Notes under the pieces: generated by a model
Seen by the model: the letters and a program-made list of their open reading frames with translations, nothing else
What the model was told of the DNA's origin: nothing
Databases searched by the model: none
Assembly: GCA_013335175.1 (NCBI GenBank)
Contig: JAAXWC010000005.1
Span: 1 to 64,000, forward strand
Length of the DNA: 64,000 bases
Reading direction: 5' to 3'
Origin: Candidatus Roizmanbacteria bacterium
GTDB lineage: Bacteria; Patescibacteriota; Microgenomatia; UBA1406; GWC2-37-13
Translations under genes and position numbers: made by a program
Part shown: positions 17,745 to 26,983 of the stretch, piece by piece
Layout of the letters: the number at the start of each line of letters is the position of its first letter
Numbering within the stretch: the first letter of the stretch is position 1

Positions 17745-18719
17745 ATGGCAATCATTCAAGTTCAAAATCTCTCAAAAGAATTTCGCGTTCCTGTGAAAAA
17801 AGAAGGATTACAGGGAAGCATTACCTCGCTTTTTCACCGTGAGCATAAAAAAGTTGAGGCAGTGAAGGATATCTCTTTTTCGATTGATCAAGGAGAGTTA
17901 ATCGGATTTATCGGCCCAAACGGTGCCGGAAAAACAACATCCCTTAAAATGCTCAGTGGACTACTCTATCCAAGTAGCGGGACAATCTCTGTACTAGGCT
18001 TCCGACCGTACGAAAAAAAACGGGAGTTTCTCAAAAAAATAAGCCTGGTTATGGGACAAAAAAATCAGCTTTGGTGGGATTTACCGGTTATCGAGTCATT
18101 TCATCTCCAAAAAGATATGTACGAGATACCCGAACCACAATACCAAAAGCGCCTCCATTCTCTCGTAGAACTCCTCGAAGTAAAAGAAGTACTGCAAACA
18201 CCTGTTCGAAATTTGAGTCTCGGTCAACGTATGAAATGTGAACTGATATCGGCACTCATTTACCAACCAGAAGTTATTTTTTTAGATGAACCGACCATCG
18301 GACTTGATCTAATTGTGCAACAGAAAGTACGAGAATTTGTGAAGGAATACAACAGAGAACATAATGCAACCATAATTCTCACTTCTCATTACATGGAGGA
18401 CGTAAAAGAGCTCTGCAAGCGAATTATTCTCATTGATAAAGGTCTAATTATATTTGACGGTTCACTTCATGATCTGATTCAGCAGTATGCCAATTATAAG
18501 GAAATTATACTTATCGGAGAAAAAGAATACCCGAAACATGCGTTCGAAAAGTACGGAACAGACATTACAGTGGAAGAGAAACGCGTAATGATTCATATTC
18601 CCCGTGCAGAGGTTTCTCCCATTGCTTCATCGCTTCTTAAGGACTTTGAAATTGTGGATCTTGAGATAACAGAACCACAGCTTGAGGATGTTATAAAAAA
18701 AGTCTTTCAGAAATTGTAG
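17745..18719 (+). CDS. ABC transporter ATP-binding protein (DrrA/NatA-like)
   Basis: ATPase of 324 residues that powers the two permeases. Seen: Walker A GPNGAGKTT (near residue 62), Q-loop region VMGQKNQLWWDLPV, signature LSLGQRMKCE, Walker B VIFLDEPTIGLD and the switch His in TSHYMEDV. The additional 100 residues at the C-terminus are usual for this group. ATG 17745 is preferred over an in-frame ATG seven codons upstream that overlaps the permease. The paralogous Q-loop tryptophans (QLWWDLPV) are characteristic for the DUF990-linked ATPases. Confidence 0.92.
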   Translation: MAIIQVQNLSKEFRVPVKKEGLQGSITSLFHREHKKVEAVKDISFSIDQGELIGFIGPNGAGKTTSLKMLSGLLYPSSGTISVLGFRPYEKKREFLKKISLVMGQKNQLWWDLPVIESFHLQKDMYEIPEPQYQKRLHSLVELLEVKEVLQTPVRNLSLGQRMKCELISALIYQPEVIFLDEPTIGLDLIVQQKVREFVKEYNREHNATIILTSHYMEDVKELCKRIILIDKGLIIFDGSLHDLIQQYANYKEIILIGEKEYPKHAFEKYGTDITVEEKRVMIHIPRAEVSPIASSLLKDFEIVDLEITEPQLEDVIKKVFQKL

Positions 18720-18743
18720 ATTCTGAATCAAGGTAATATCAAA

Positions 18744-19037
18744 TAGATTCCGGACAAGCCGGAATGACGACCTTACCCCTTGGATCCGCTTGTTCAGGAG
18801 GATGACGGAAGTGCCGCAGCTTTTTTCGAACGATTTGGGAGGTGCGCAGGAACGAGCACGCCCACTGAGTGAGAAACAAGGTTGCAAACGAGAAAGGAAA
18901 CAAGGATACCGATCAGGGGGAAACGAATGCTCCAAGCGTAGCATGGAAAACCCATCGGGTCTCGAAAAATAAAGGAGGCACTCGACTGGTGCTATTTTGA
19001 CAATCCACCGTTCTTTTTGAAGCATTGTTACATTAAG
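18744..19037. repeat. Tandem 295-bp repeat, copy 1 (294 bp)
   Basis: Starts with TAGATTCCGG-ACAAG-CCGGAATGAC, a 7-bp palindromic stem at 18747-18765, then GGATCCGC...AGGAGGATGACGG, and ends with GAAGCATTGTTACATTAAG. It is almost identical to the next unit with scattered substitutions. Open frames in it show no coding signals. It occupies, with the following copies, the 767-bp gene-free stretch 18720-19486. Confidence 0.9.
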
Positions 19038-19333
19038 TAGATTCCGGACAAGCCGGAATGACGGCCTTACCCCTTGGATCCTCCTGTTCAGGAGGATGAC
19101 GGAAGTGCCGCAGCCTTTTTCGAACGATTTGGGAGGTGCGCAGGAACGAGCACGCCCACTGAGTGAGAAACAAGGTTGCAAACGAGAAAGGAAACAAGGA
19201 TTCCGATCAGGGGGAGTGACGAATGATTCATGCGTACCTTGGAAAACTCACCGGGTCTCGAAAAATAAAGGAGGCACGCGACTGGTGCTATTTTGACAAT
19301 CCACCGTTCTTTTTGAAGCATTGTTACATTAAG
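19038..19333. repeat. Tandem 295-bp repeat, copy 2 (296 bp)
   Basis: Same content as copy 1. It holds a second perfect palindrome, ATCCTCCTG-TT-CAGGAGGAT, at 19078-19097. The two palindromes occur back to back at the head of each unit. Confidence 0.9.
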
Positions 19334-19396
19334 TAGATTCCGGACAAGCCGGAATGACGGCCTTACCCCTTGGATCCTCCTGTTCAGGAGGATGAC
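19334..19396. repeat. Tandem repeat, truncated copy 3
   Basis: Repeats only the first about 63 bases of the unit (both palindromes), then diverges at GATGACG. The remaining 19397-19486 shows no gene or repeat that I can see. Confidence 0.85.
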
Positions 19397-19486
19397 GTTG
19401 CTATGCATGAACAACATGCCTTCATCACGATTTTGGCACCCAACACCGAAATAACGGCGCTGAGTCTGAATGGCGTAGTAGCTGTT

Positions 19487-20017
19487 TTATGAATTTCGTC
19501 CCTTTTTCACCAGGCGGATGGATTTGACGATGCTGTGCAGTTCGCCCTCTTCATCCTCTATTTCTGTTGCCCCGGATATACGTTCATATTCGGATAAATA
19601 ATCGCCAAGAGCATCTTGTGTATCTTTTAATTCCTCTTTTATCTCTTCAATCTTTTGCTTTACCATAACCACCGCCGGTTGTTTGAGAATATTTTGTTTC
19701 GCTGCGTTTTTTAAACGTGTTGCTTCTTTTGCTTTGGAGTCCTGTTCGTTGAACGTTGCATCTCCGGTTACGGCATCTTTAAACATTCCCTGTTGCGTTT
19801 TCAGCTCCTCTTTCATTTTCTTCATTGAGGAAATATAGCGTTTTATGAGGCTATCGAGTTTGAGCATGGTCATTGCCTCATTTTCTGGCTCCATATACGA
19901 GGAATCTGCAACGACAGCATCTTCCGTTGATTCAACAACTATTTCTGCTTCAGAAACTTCCTGAGAATCTGAAACGATATCTTCTGGTTTGGTTTGTGGT
20001 GTTTGTGTATCATCCAT
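19487..20017 (-). CDS. Acidic coiled-coil protein of unknown function
   Basis: A 176-residue protein with a disordered acidic N-terminal part (residues 1-50, many Glu/Asp/Thr) and a helical, coiled-coil-rich remainder (about 55-165, e.g. KQKIEEIKEELKDTQDALGDYL). There is no membrane helix or catalytic motif. I do not recognise a family. It is placed between the repeats and rdgB, with a 151-bp gap to the latter that contains nothing evident. Confidence 0.6.
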   Translation of the reverse strand: MDDTQTPQTKPEDIVSDSQEVSEAEIVVESTEDAVVADSSYMEPENEAMTMLKLDSLIKRYISSMKKMKEELKTQQGMFKDAVTGDATFNEQDSKAKEATRLKNAAKQNILKQPAVVMVKQKIEEIKEELKDTQDALGDYLSEYERISGATEIEDEEGELHSIVKSIRLVKKGRNS

Positions 20018-20168
20018 AGAGAAACACTATACAGGAAAGAGAGAGGAGGATGCAAGTCTTATTTATGGTTCTAAAAATACCATAAAAGGCAACAAAAGGA
20101 GCATAAAAAAACCAGAGAGAAAATCTGCTGTTATTTTGGAAGGGGTTTCAAATTCGGCCATGGATATA

Positions 20169-20717
20169 TTATAACGAATATTTTTGTAAATAAGTCTTGA
20201 ACTGGAGCGCCGCAATCTTCCTCATGCTGATTTCATTCTTTTCGCTTATACTCATTTCGGCAAAGGTTTTTCCCAAACCTACTGGTTGAAAAATCGCATC
20301 CCATCCAAACCCTGCTGTACCGCGCGGGGAAACAATCGATCCCTGAAGGGAACCTTCAAAATAAGAGATTTCATCTTTTGTGTGAGCGTAGCCGATTACT
20401 GTCTTTGCTACTGCCCGCGTGTTTCCCATCTTTTGAGCTAATTCGTACAGTCCATCAGGTCCAAGTGCCTGTAAAAACCATTTAATAAGCGGCCCAGGGA
20501 GGCCTTTAAGGCAGTCCAGATACAATGCAGTATCCTCGACCATACACGAGCCAGAGGTCTGTGGAATAGCTGTTTCTAACTTTGCTCGAATAACTGCTTG
20601 TGGGTCAAGCTCCTGAATTTCGGGAAGATCAATTACTGCTTGTTTGAGCTGAGGAATAAGGGTTTGCATTTCCGCAAACTTTCTTTCATTTCCGGTAAAA
20701 AAATAGATTGGTTTCAT
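20169..20717 (-). CDS. Non-canonical purine NTP pyrophosphatase (RdgB/HAM1)
   Basis: Hydrolyses ITP, dITP and XTP to the monophosphates and so cleans the nucleotide pool. 182 residues. Family motifs: FFTGNERKF (N-terminal T/SxN..K), VEDTAL with the metal-binding Asp, GPLIKWF and GFGWDAIFQP, and the C-terminal SISEKNEISMRKIA (usual S.R..A). Downstream of the VKOR-PyrD fusion by 5 bp, probably same transcript. It fits with the Nudix housecleaning genes at 42-45 kb. Confidence 0.93.
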   Translation of the reverse strand: MKPIYFFTGNERKFAEMQTLIPQLKQAVIDLPEIQELDPQAVIRAKLETAIPQTSGSCMVEDTALYLDCLKGLPGPLIKWFLQALGPDGLYELAQKMGNTRAVAKTVIGYAHTKDEISYFEGSLQGSIVSPRGTAGFGWDAIFQPVGLGKTFAEMSISEKNEISMRKIAALQFKTYLQKYSL

Positions 20718-20722
20718 AACGA

Positions 20723-22285
20723 TTATGCATCGACCCCCACCGCTTCGCTGATGTTTTTAAATCCATCTTTTTTTAAAAGATCAAGTAACTCTATATTAAT
20801 TTGAGCGGCTAACTGAGGCCCCTCAAAGATAAGCCCCGTTATCAGTTGAACCAAAGATGCTCCCAATCGAATTTTTTTATAGGCGTCTTTTCCATTAAAA
20901 ATTCCACCACAGCCCACGATGACAAGTTTTTTTCCCTGTTCACGATACGCAAGACGGATAAGTTCATTTGATCGCTTTTCCGTTGGTTTTCCACTATAGT
21001 ACCCAACTGAATACTTTGCCACCTCTTTTTTGTTGAGAGAAGCATCTTCACGGTTTTTTTGTAGATTTCCGAAAATGACACCAGCAACCGGGAACTTTAC
21101 AATAACGTCCAACATTGTACGAACTTCTTCATCTGTTTTTTCTATTGGCATTTTAATAAACAAAGGATGGGAAAGGTTTAATTTTGTTACTGCTGCAATG
21201 AGTTCGTACAAATGTTTTGGCGGGTAAAAAGAGATGTTCCCCTTTAGATTCGGGCAACTTATGTTGAGTTCGTAGTACGCAAGCTTAAGCTTTGCTTTTT
21301 CCACCGTGACGAACGCCTCAACGATATCTGAAACTGCATCTTTTTGCGTCTTCAGGTCGAGCGTATTTGTCTGACCAATGCTCATTCCAACTGGTGTGGT
21401 AATCGGCATTTTTTTCATCCGTTTTACAATCTGCTTTATACCATTATTTTTAAACCCTTTATTTACCATGAGCGACTTTGAGCGAATTAAACGCCCCAAG
21501 CGAGGTGGATAATTGCCTTCATACGCTTTGTTCGTGATGGTACCTACTGTGCTGGAGCCGAATCCGAGGACGGGCAAAAATAGGGGTAGCTCCGCATTAT
21601 AATCGAAGCCGGCAGCAAGCCCAATCGGGTTGGCGAAAGGGATATGTGCAATTGTTTGTTTCAAGGCCGGATCTTCTACCCGGTAAAAGCAACGATACAA
21701 CCCTCTCGATATCGCATGTGATCCAAGAAAATTACCTATTTTTGTCATTACCTGATGAATAGGTTCTGAAGGAGTAAGAAAAAGCAATGGTCGTACGAAA
21801 CGATACACGGAGTGGGTAATAACTGCACTCAGAGCTACCCGTTCCGCGGACAAGAACCAATAGGCAAGAATGGCAAGTGAAAAACTCGTAATGGCAGAAA
21901 GTAAACAGTACAAGCAAATCGCTTGCAATACCCCCAGCATAATAAAAACTAAATATCCTGAGAAAACAAACCCAATTGCACTTTCCAATAGAAAAAATAT
22001 TCCAAAAATCCTTCTATTAGTACTGAAAAAAAGAGTCCCCCAAGCAATAAGGAGAAAATAGTGAAAAACTCCCAATAGGGAAAGAGGGATGGAAAAAATA
22101 TGCGCGTAACTACTCGACAATACTTTCCCGCAGTCAACCATGAATCCGTGAATAGGACACGGAACTAATTTCTGAAAAAGACTTTCATAATATAAATAAG
22201 CAGAATCCAACAGACCAACAATGGGAAACAAGAGAAGCCAGAATTTTTTGTTTTTCACAAAAGTATTATACATGCCCGTCCTCAT
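20723..22285 (-). CDS. Fusion: vitamin K epoxide reductase-like (VKOR) domain + dihydroorotate dehydrogenase
   Basis: A 520-residue two-domain protein. Residues 1-145 form a VKOR domain: four to five membrane helices, loop cysteines C43 and C52, and the active-site pair C124-L-Y-C127. VKOR oxidises a thiol partner and reduces quinone. Residues about 165-520 are a dihydroorotate dehydrogenase: FANPIGLAAGFD, GFGSSTVGTIT, GNYPPRLGRL, VNKGFKNNG and the FMN-binding GCGGI. Overall it looks like class 2 (membrane, quinone-linked), but the catalytic region reads NISCPN with Cys, the residue of class 1 enzymes, instead of Ser. The start overlaps the CDF gene by 20 bp; a second ATG lies four codons in. 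Such a fusion is not one I know from characterised proteins. Confidence 0.88.
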   Translation of the reverse strand: MRTGMYNTFVKNKKFWLLLFPIVGLLDSAYLYYESLFQKLVPCPIHGFMVDCGKVLSSSYAHIFSIPLSLLGVFHYFLLIAWGTLFFSTNRRIFGIFFLLESAIGFVFSGYLVFIMLGVLQAICLYCLLSAITSFSLAILAYWFLSAERVALSAVITHSVYRFVRPLLFLTPSEPIHQVMTKIGNFLGSHAISRGLYRCFYRVEDPALKQTIAHIPFANPIGLAAGFDYNAELPLFLPVLGFGSSTVGTITNKAYEGNYPPRLGRLIRSKSLMVNKGFKNNGIKQIVKRMKKMPITTPVGMSIGQTNTLDLKTQKDAVSDIVEAFVTVEKAKLKLAYYELNISCPNLKGNISFYPPKHLYELIAAVTKLNLSHPLFIKMPIEKTDEEVRTMLDVIVKFPVAGVIFGNLQKNREDASLNKKEVAKYSVGYYSGKPTEKRSNELIRLAYREQGKKLVIVGCGGIFNGKDAYKKIRLGASLVQLITGLIFEGPQLAAQINIELLDLLKKDGFKNISEAVGVDA

Positions 22286-23660
22286 TTAAAGTAGCTTCTG
22301 GTTCTATGTGCACTACTACCCGTTCAATACTCGGCAGTTTTTCTTTCATAAGATACTCTAATTTGCTCGAAAGCGCATGAGCCTCTTCTAATGGCATGGA
22401 GCTTGGCACAAAGCCATGGAGGGTGACAAACAGCTTGCCCGAAACGGTTCGAGCCTCAATTTGATGAATATCTCGAACGTGTCCTAACTGTTTTTGCACC
22501 GCTATCGCTGCATTTTTTACCCGGTCTAACTCGTGTACTGATACGGGTGCACTCTTAAGAACGCTTGGTCGAAGTGGTTCGAGATGAGATTCTATTACCA
22601 CATCTTCCCCTAGTTCCTGCTCAATTGTATGCTCTAAATGCGTTGCTGCCTTATGCGCTTTTTCGATTGAAAGATCGCTTGGAACTTCTAAATCAAAATT
22701 TACGTATTTTTTTGTTTCGAGAGATTGTACCGAAATATCGTGTACCGAGAGATTATGCCGCTGGGCCAGGAGTTGAATACGATCAACAATGGTTTCATCC
22801 TTGGGTACAATCGGCTTGGTGTGAATTACAACATCTGCATCGGAAATACTTTTCTGGACTGTTTTTTCTACTTCGTCGGTAATACGGTGTATTGTCTCTA
22901 AAGGGAGTTTCCGGCTTACCCCGATTATCATGTCTACAAAATAAGTGTGGCCGGTAGGACGAAGACGAAGTCGCTCTACACTTAACACTCCTTCTACTTC
23001 TAAAATAACCTGCTGCACCTGCTCGGTAAGACCGCGAGGCGCAGTATCTATCAGGACATCAAAGGTACGTCTCCCCAATCGATAGCTGATAAACACGACA
23101 ATAAGTGCAACTGCAATAGCTGCAATCGCATCTGCCCCCTTAATTCCAAGCGACACAAAAAATAGCCCTACGATTACGACTCCTGAACTGAGAATATCGG
23201 ATTGAAAGTGTAGGGCATCTGCTTCCAACGCCTGGCTTTTGTTCTCTTTTGCTGCTTTAAATAGTGCCCGCGAGCGAGAAACATCAACAACAATAGAAAT
23301 GATCATAACGGCAAAGGCATACCAGGTAACTTCTATTTCAACCGATTTCACCAAAAGCCGGTGTACCGCTTCATAAATAATCCAAATGCTCGTAATAACC
23401 AACAGAACCGTTTCAGCTAAAGCAGAAATACTTTCAATTTTGCCATGTCCATAGGGATGCGTTTTATCTGCCGGTTTATCGGAGTATTTCACAGCAAAAA
23501 ACGTAATAAGTGCAGCTCCAAAATCTAGTGCACTATGAGCAGCCTCTGAGAGAATCCCTATACTCCCCGTAAGGAGCCCTACTACAAGCTTCATACCAGT
23601 AAGGAGAATACTTGCAAATACAGAGCTTCCTGCCACGATAAGTTTATTATTTTTTTTCAT
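22266..23660 (-). CDS. Cation diffusion facilitator with three C-terminal dimerisation-like domains
   Basis: CDF transporters export Zn2+, Fe2+, Mn2+ or related ions by proton exchange. The membrane part (about residues 5-210) has the site LSEAAHSALDFGAA and KYSDKPADKTHPYGHGKIE (HPYGHGK), then ALEADALHFQSDILSS with the second metal site. A typical CDF ends after one cytosolic domain of about 80 residues; here about 260 residues follow that read as three successive ferredoxin-like dimerisation domains (repeats of VxxVxxIxxxRxSGxxxxVxLxxxV). The ATG at 23660 fits the family; another ATG at 23723 overlaps the HD gene. Confidence 0.9.
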   Translation of the reverse strand: MKKNNKLIVAGSSVFASILLTGMKLVVGLLTGSIGILSEAAHSALDFGAALITFFAVKYSDKPADKTHPYGHGKIESISALAETVLLVITSIWIIYEAVHRLLVKSVEIEVTWYAFAVMIISIVVDVSRSRALFKAAKENKSQALEADALHFQSDILSSGVVIVGLFFVSLGIKGADAIAAIAVALIVVFISYRLGRRTFDVLIDTAPRGLTEQVQQVILEVEGVLSVERLRLRPTGHTYFVDMIIGVSRKLPLETIHRITDEVEKTVQKSISDADVVIHTKPIVPKDETIVDRIQLLAQRHNLSVHDISVQSLETKKYVNFDLEVPSDLSIEKAHKAATHLEHTIEQELGEDVVIESHLEPLRPSVLKSAPVSVHELDRVKNAAIAVQKQLGHVRDIHQIEARTVSGKLFVTLHGFVPSSMPLEEAHALSSKLEYLMKEKLPSIERVVVHIEPEATLNEDGHV

Positions 23661-23712
23661 ACCGTACCAAGTATTATACAGTGTTACCGACCAATTGATC
23701 GTCCCTGGAATA

Positions 23713-24243
23713 TCACTCACCATCTGAAAAAACCTGTATCAGAAACCGTATATGTTCTTCAGGGGAAAGACCTATCAGCGTAAACCCCTTCTCTATATCT
23801 TCACGGCTCACTTTTGCAGCAAATCCCTTGTCTTTTAATTTCTTTATTACTGATTTCGGTTCCATTCCATGAAAACGATTTGGCCTCATCAGAGATACGG
23901 CATGCATAAAACCCGATAATTCATCGCAGGCAAACAAATACTTCTCTAAAAGAGAAACCGCTTCTTTCCCCGTCCGCGAGGGGGCATGTGCTGCAATGGC
24001 GTCTTTGAGTTCCACAGGATAATCTGATAACAGGTCACGAATTGCTTTATTCGGATGTTCATCAGGGAACATTTCCCAATCTAAGTCGTGTAACAAACCT
24101 GTTTGATACCACAGTTCGACGTCCTCATGTAATTTCTGTGCATATGCGGCAAGTGCCTGCGCTACCATGCGACTGTGGTGCTGTAACGCCTCATTTTTAA
24201 TGTAGGTCTGAAGGAGCGTTTCTGATTGTTCTCGAGTTGGCAT
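23713..24243 (-). CDS. HD-domain hydrolase
   Basis: A 176-residue HD phosphohydrolase. The motif order HHSRMVAQA (first His), LLHDLDWEMFPDEHP (HD pair) and a later Asp in ACDELSG matches small HD proteins predicted to act on nucleotides. The substrate is unknown. ATG 24243 is chosen as the longer frame begins with TTG inside the mutS promoter region. It is divergent from mutS and overlaps the possible upstream start of the CDF gene. Confidence 0.85.
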   Translation of the reverse strand: MPTREQSETLLQTYIKNEALQHHSRMVAQALAAYAQKLHEDVELWYQTGLLHDLDWEMFPDEHPNKAIRDLLSDYPVELKDAIAAHAPSRTGKEAVSLLEKYLFACDELSGFMHAVSLMRPNRFHGMEPKSVIKKLKDKGFAAKVSREDIEKGFTLIGLSPEEHIRFLIQVFSDGE

Positions 24244-24268
24244 ATTTTTAAGAGAAATGTGTATGATA

Positions 24269-24274
24269 TATGAT
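24269..24274 (+). promoter_or_regulatory. -10-like box TATGAT before mutS
   Basis: TATGAT ends eight bases before the mutS ATG at 24283, with a second TATGAT at 24262-24267. There is no Shine-Dalgarno, so the mutS mRNA is probably leaderless. Confidence 0.5.
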
Positions 24275-24282
24275 ACAAACCT

Positions 24283-26907
24283 ATGCAACAATTCACAACT
24301 CCCATGATGAAGCAGTATCAGGCGATAAAAGATCAGTACCAGGACTGTCTCCTCTTTTTTCGTATGGGTGATTTTTACGAATTATTTATGGAAGATGCAT
24401 TCATTGGTGCAAAAGTGCTTGATATTACGCTTACCGGAAGACCGAAAGGTCGCGATGGCAGAATTCCTATGGCAGGAGTTCCCTACCATGCCGTTGACTC
24501 GTATCTGGCAAAACTGGTCAAGGCTGGATACAAAGTAGCGATTTGTGAACAGATGACCGAACCGGATAAATCCGGCATTGTAGAACGCGAGGTAATCCGC
24601 GTTGTTACGCCGGGCACCGTTCTCGATGAAAAAGCACTCATTAAAAAGGAAAATAATTTTCTCGTCAGTATCATTATTCAGAGCAGTACCGTGGCCATAG
24701 CAGCATGCGATATTTCTACCGGTCAGTTTGAACTCGGAGAATGGAAAACAGACGACTGGAAAGGGCTTATAAGCAATGAGCTGGCAAGCATTCATCCATC
24801 TGAATGTATCTTGGCCTCGGACCATTATACCGATGGTTCCCTCCTCAAACTTCTCAAAACGAATAAAGACCTCAACATTTTTTGCTTTCATGAAAGTGGG
24901 AACTATACACAAAAAGCTTCACAGGTATTCAAACGGCATTTTCATATCAGCTCGCTCTCAACCTTCGGCATTGAGGAACTTAAAACAGGCATTATGGCCG
25001 GAGCAATGCTTCTGGGGTATCTGAAAGAAACACAAAAAGATATGATCGGTCATATCACCAAAATCCAGGTTATGAACTCGAAAGATTTTGTCTCTTTAGA
25101 TCGTTCAACAATGATAAATCTTGAGCTTTTCTCAACAATTCGTGATCAGGAAACTACAGGTTCTTTGATTTCTGTACTTGACCAAACTCACACCGCGATG
25201 GGTGGCCGACTTCTGCGAGAATGGATACGGAAGCCGTTGTATCAGAAACAATCGATTCTTGCGCGGCACGAAGCAGTTGAGACACTGGTAAGAAATTATC
25301 CTTTACGTGAAAAGCTTGGTACGATATTATCAGCGATCTCCGATATTGAACGTATTCTTTCCCGCCTTTCTGTAGGAATTGGAAATGCCCGGGACATGGT
25401 TTCGTTAAAACATTCATTTGAAAAAGCTAAAGACCTTCGGAAAGCACTTGCACAATCTACTCCTCTCTTGTCTGAGGCAGCTCAGGCAATCTCTCCCGTA
25501 ATCGATTCGCTCGCAAACCAGATTGAACTAACTATTTTAGATGAACCAGCGTTCGATCCAAAAACCGGCGGAATTATCAAACCAGGTATCTCGCCTGAAC
25601 TTGATACCCTTCAGGGACTGGTAACCAACGGAAAAAACTGGGTAATTGCTTTAGAGCAACAGGAAAGGGAAAATACCGGAATCCATTCACTAAAAGTCCG
25701 ATTCAATAAAGTATTTGGATTTTATATCGAGGTCAGCAATTCAAATTTAGATGCCGTACCCGCACACTATATGCGTAAGCAAACCTTAGTAAATGGAGAA
25801 CGATTTATTACCCCGGAATTGAAAAAAAAAGAAGAAATGATCTTAACTGCCGAAGAGCGTATGCAAGAAATTGAGTACGCAATTTTTAAGGAACTGCTAA
25901 ATCAGATCCTTGCCTCAACCAAAGATATTCAAAAAACTGCTCAATCAGTTGCACAGATCGACTGTCTTTGTTCATTTGCAGAGCAGGCAACACGTTTTGG
26001 GTACACACGACCTGAGATTGTTGAAACGGGTGAAATATACATAAAAAACGGTCGACATCCGGTAGTTGAACGAGTCTTGGAAGAAGGGCAATTTGTCCCA
26101 AATTCTATCCATTTAGGTTATTCTGAAGCAACACTTCTGATGATTACCGGCCCCAATATGGCGGGGAAATCAGTACTCATGCGACAGGTTGCCCTGATTG
26201 CGCTGTTGAATCAGATCGGAAGTTTTGTCCCCGCAGAACAAGTAAAACTTTCACTCGTTGATCATATTTTTGTGCGAAGTGGGGCGTCTGATGCGATTAC
26301 GGCCGGTCTTTCAACGTTCATGGTAGAGATGACCGAAACAGCACAAATCCTTCATAATGCAACTGAAAAAAGCTTAATTGTGATGGATGAAATCGGTCGC
26401 GGGACCAGTACCTACGACGGTATCAGTATCGCTTGGGCCGTTGCCGATTATCTCGTAACTGCGCCCGGTATCAAAGCAAAAACTCTCTTTGCGACACATT
26501 ACCATGAGCTTCAGGCTCTTGCAGACGAATATCCACAGGTAAAAAATGTTCACATGGCAATTGAACAGCAAAATGGCGAATTGATTTTTCTCCACACGCT
26601 CCTTCCCGGAGGGGCATCGCATAGTTTCGGCGTTGCAGTAGCAAAACTCGCAGGGTTGCCTGCGCCTGTTCTGGAACGAGCAAATCAGCAGCTCTTAAAA
26701 CTGGAGTCTCGTAGTGCGGAACCGACGGAAACTACAACCTATATTGAACCTCGGATCAATTTTTCGCATCATTTATTACAACGCGAGCTCGACGGACTGG
26801 ATATTCACCAAATGACGCCTTTAGACGCCCTCAATAAACTGGCAGAACTAAAGGAAAAACTAAAACTTTCAAAGACGAACCAGGAGCGTGCACTCCAAGT
26901 GGATTGA
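24283..26907 (+). CDS. mutS: DNA mismatch repair protein MutS
   Basis: Binds mismatches and small loops and recruits MutL. 874 residues, the normal length for MutS1. Domain I carries the mismatch-reading motif GDFYELF near residue 30; the ATPase has Walker A GPNMAGKS (about 621-628), Walker B LIVMDEIGRGTSTYDG and the following FATHYHEL. The C-terminal tail ends in a short dimerisation helix (LDALNKLAELKEKL). The mutL start follows closely and both are one unit. A mutS-mutL pair in a putative CPR genome is worth noting because many reduced genomes lack it. Confidence 0.97.
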   Translation: MQQFTTPMMKQYQAIKDQYQDCLLFFRMGDFYELFMEDAFIGAKVLDITLTGRPKGRDGRIPMAGVPYHAVDSYLAKLVKAGYKVAICEQMTEPDKSGIVEREVIRVVTPGTVLDEKALIKKENNFLVSIIIQSSTVAIAACDISTGQFELGEWKTDDWKGLISNELASIHPSECILASDHYTDGSLLKLLKTNKDLNIFCFHESGNYTQKASQVFKRHFHISSLSTFGIEELKTGIMAGAMLLGYLKETQKDMIGHITKIQVMNSKDFVSLDRSTMINLELFSTIRDQETTGSLISVLDQTHTAMGGRLLREWIRKPLYQKQSILARHEAVETLVRNYPLREKLGTILSAISDIERILSRLSVGIGNARDMVSLKHSFEKAKDLRKALAQSTPLLSEAAQAISPVIDSLANQIELTILDEPAFDPKTGGIIKPGISPELDTLQGLVTNGKNWVIALEQQERENTGIHSLKVRFNKVFGFYIEVSNSNLDAVPAHYMRKQTLVNGERFITPELKKKEEMILTAEERMQEIEYAIFKELLNQILASTKDIQKTAQSVAQIDCLCSFAEQATRFGYTRPEIVETGEIYIKNGRHPVVERVLEEGQFVPNSIHLGYSEATLLMITGPNMAGKSVLMRQVALIALLNQIGSFVPAEQVKLSLVDHIFVRSGASDAITAGLSTFMVEMTETAQILHNATEKSLIVMDEIGRGTSTYDGISIAWAVADYLVTAPGIKAKTLFATHYHELQALADEYPQVKNVHMAIEQQNGELIFLHTLLPGGASHSFGVAVAKLAGLPAPVLERANQQLLKLESRSAEPTETTTYIEPRINFSHHLLQRELDGLDIHQMTPLDALNKLAELKEKLKLSKTNQERALQVD

Positions 26908-26983
26908 GTCATTACACCATTATTACTCTTCTCCACCGTCTTTCTTATCCTATCTTCCAAATATAGTCTACAATGAGAAGGTT

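Noticed and set aside
18744-19396. CRISPR array
   Set aside because: Units are about 295 bp and adjacent with no variable spacers; no cas gene is near, and the Cas4-like nuclease at 31889 stands alone.
18627-19417. Long open frames in the 295-bp repeats on both strands
   Set aside because: They arise because the unit repeats in the same frame; they contain palindromes, no start signals and no protein-like pattern.
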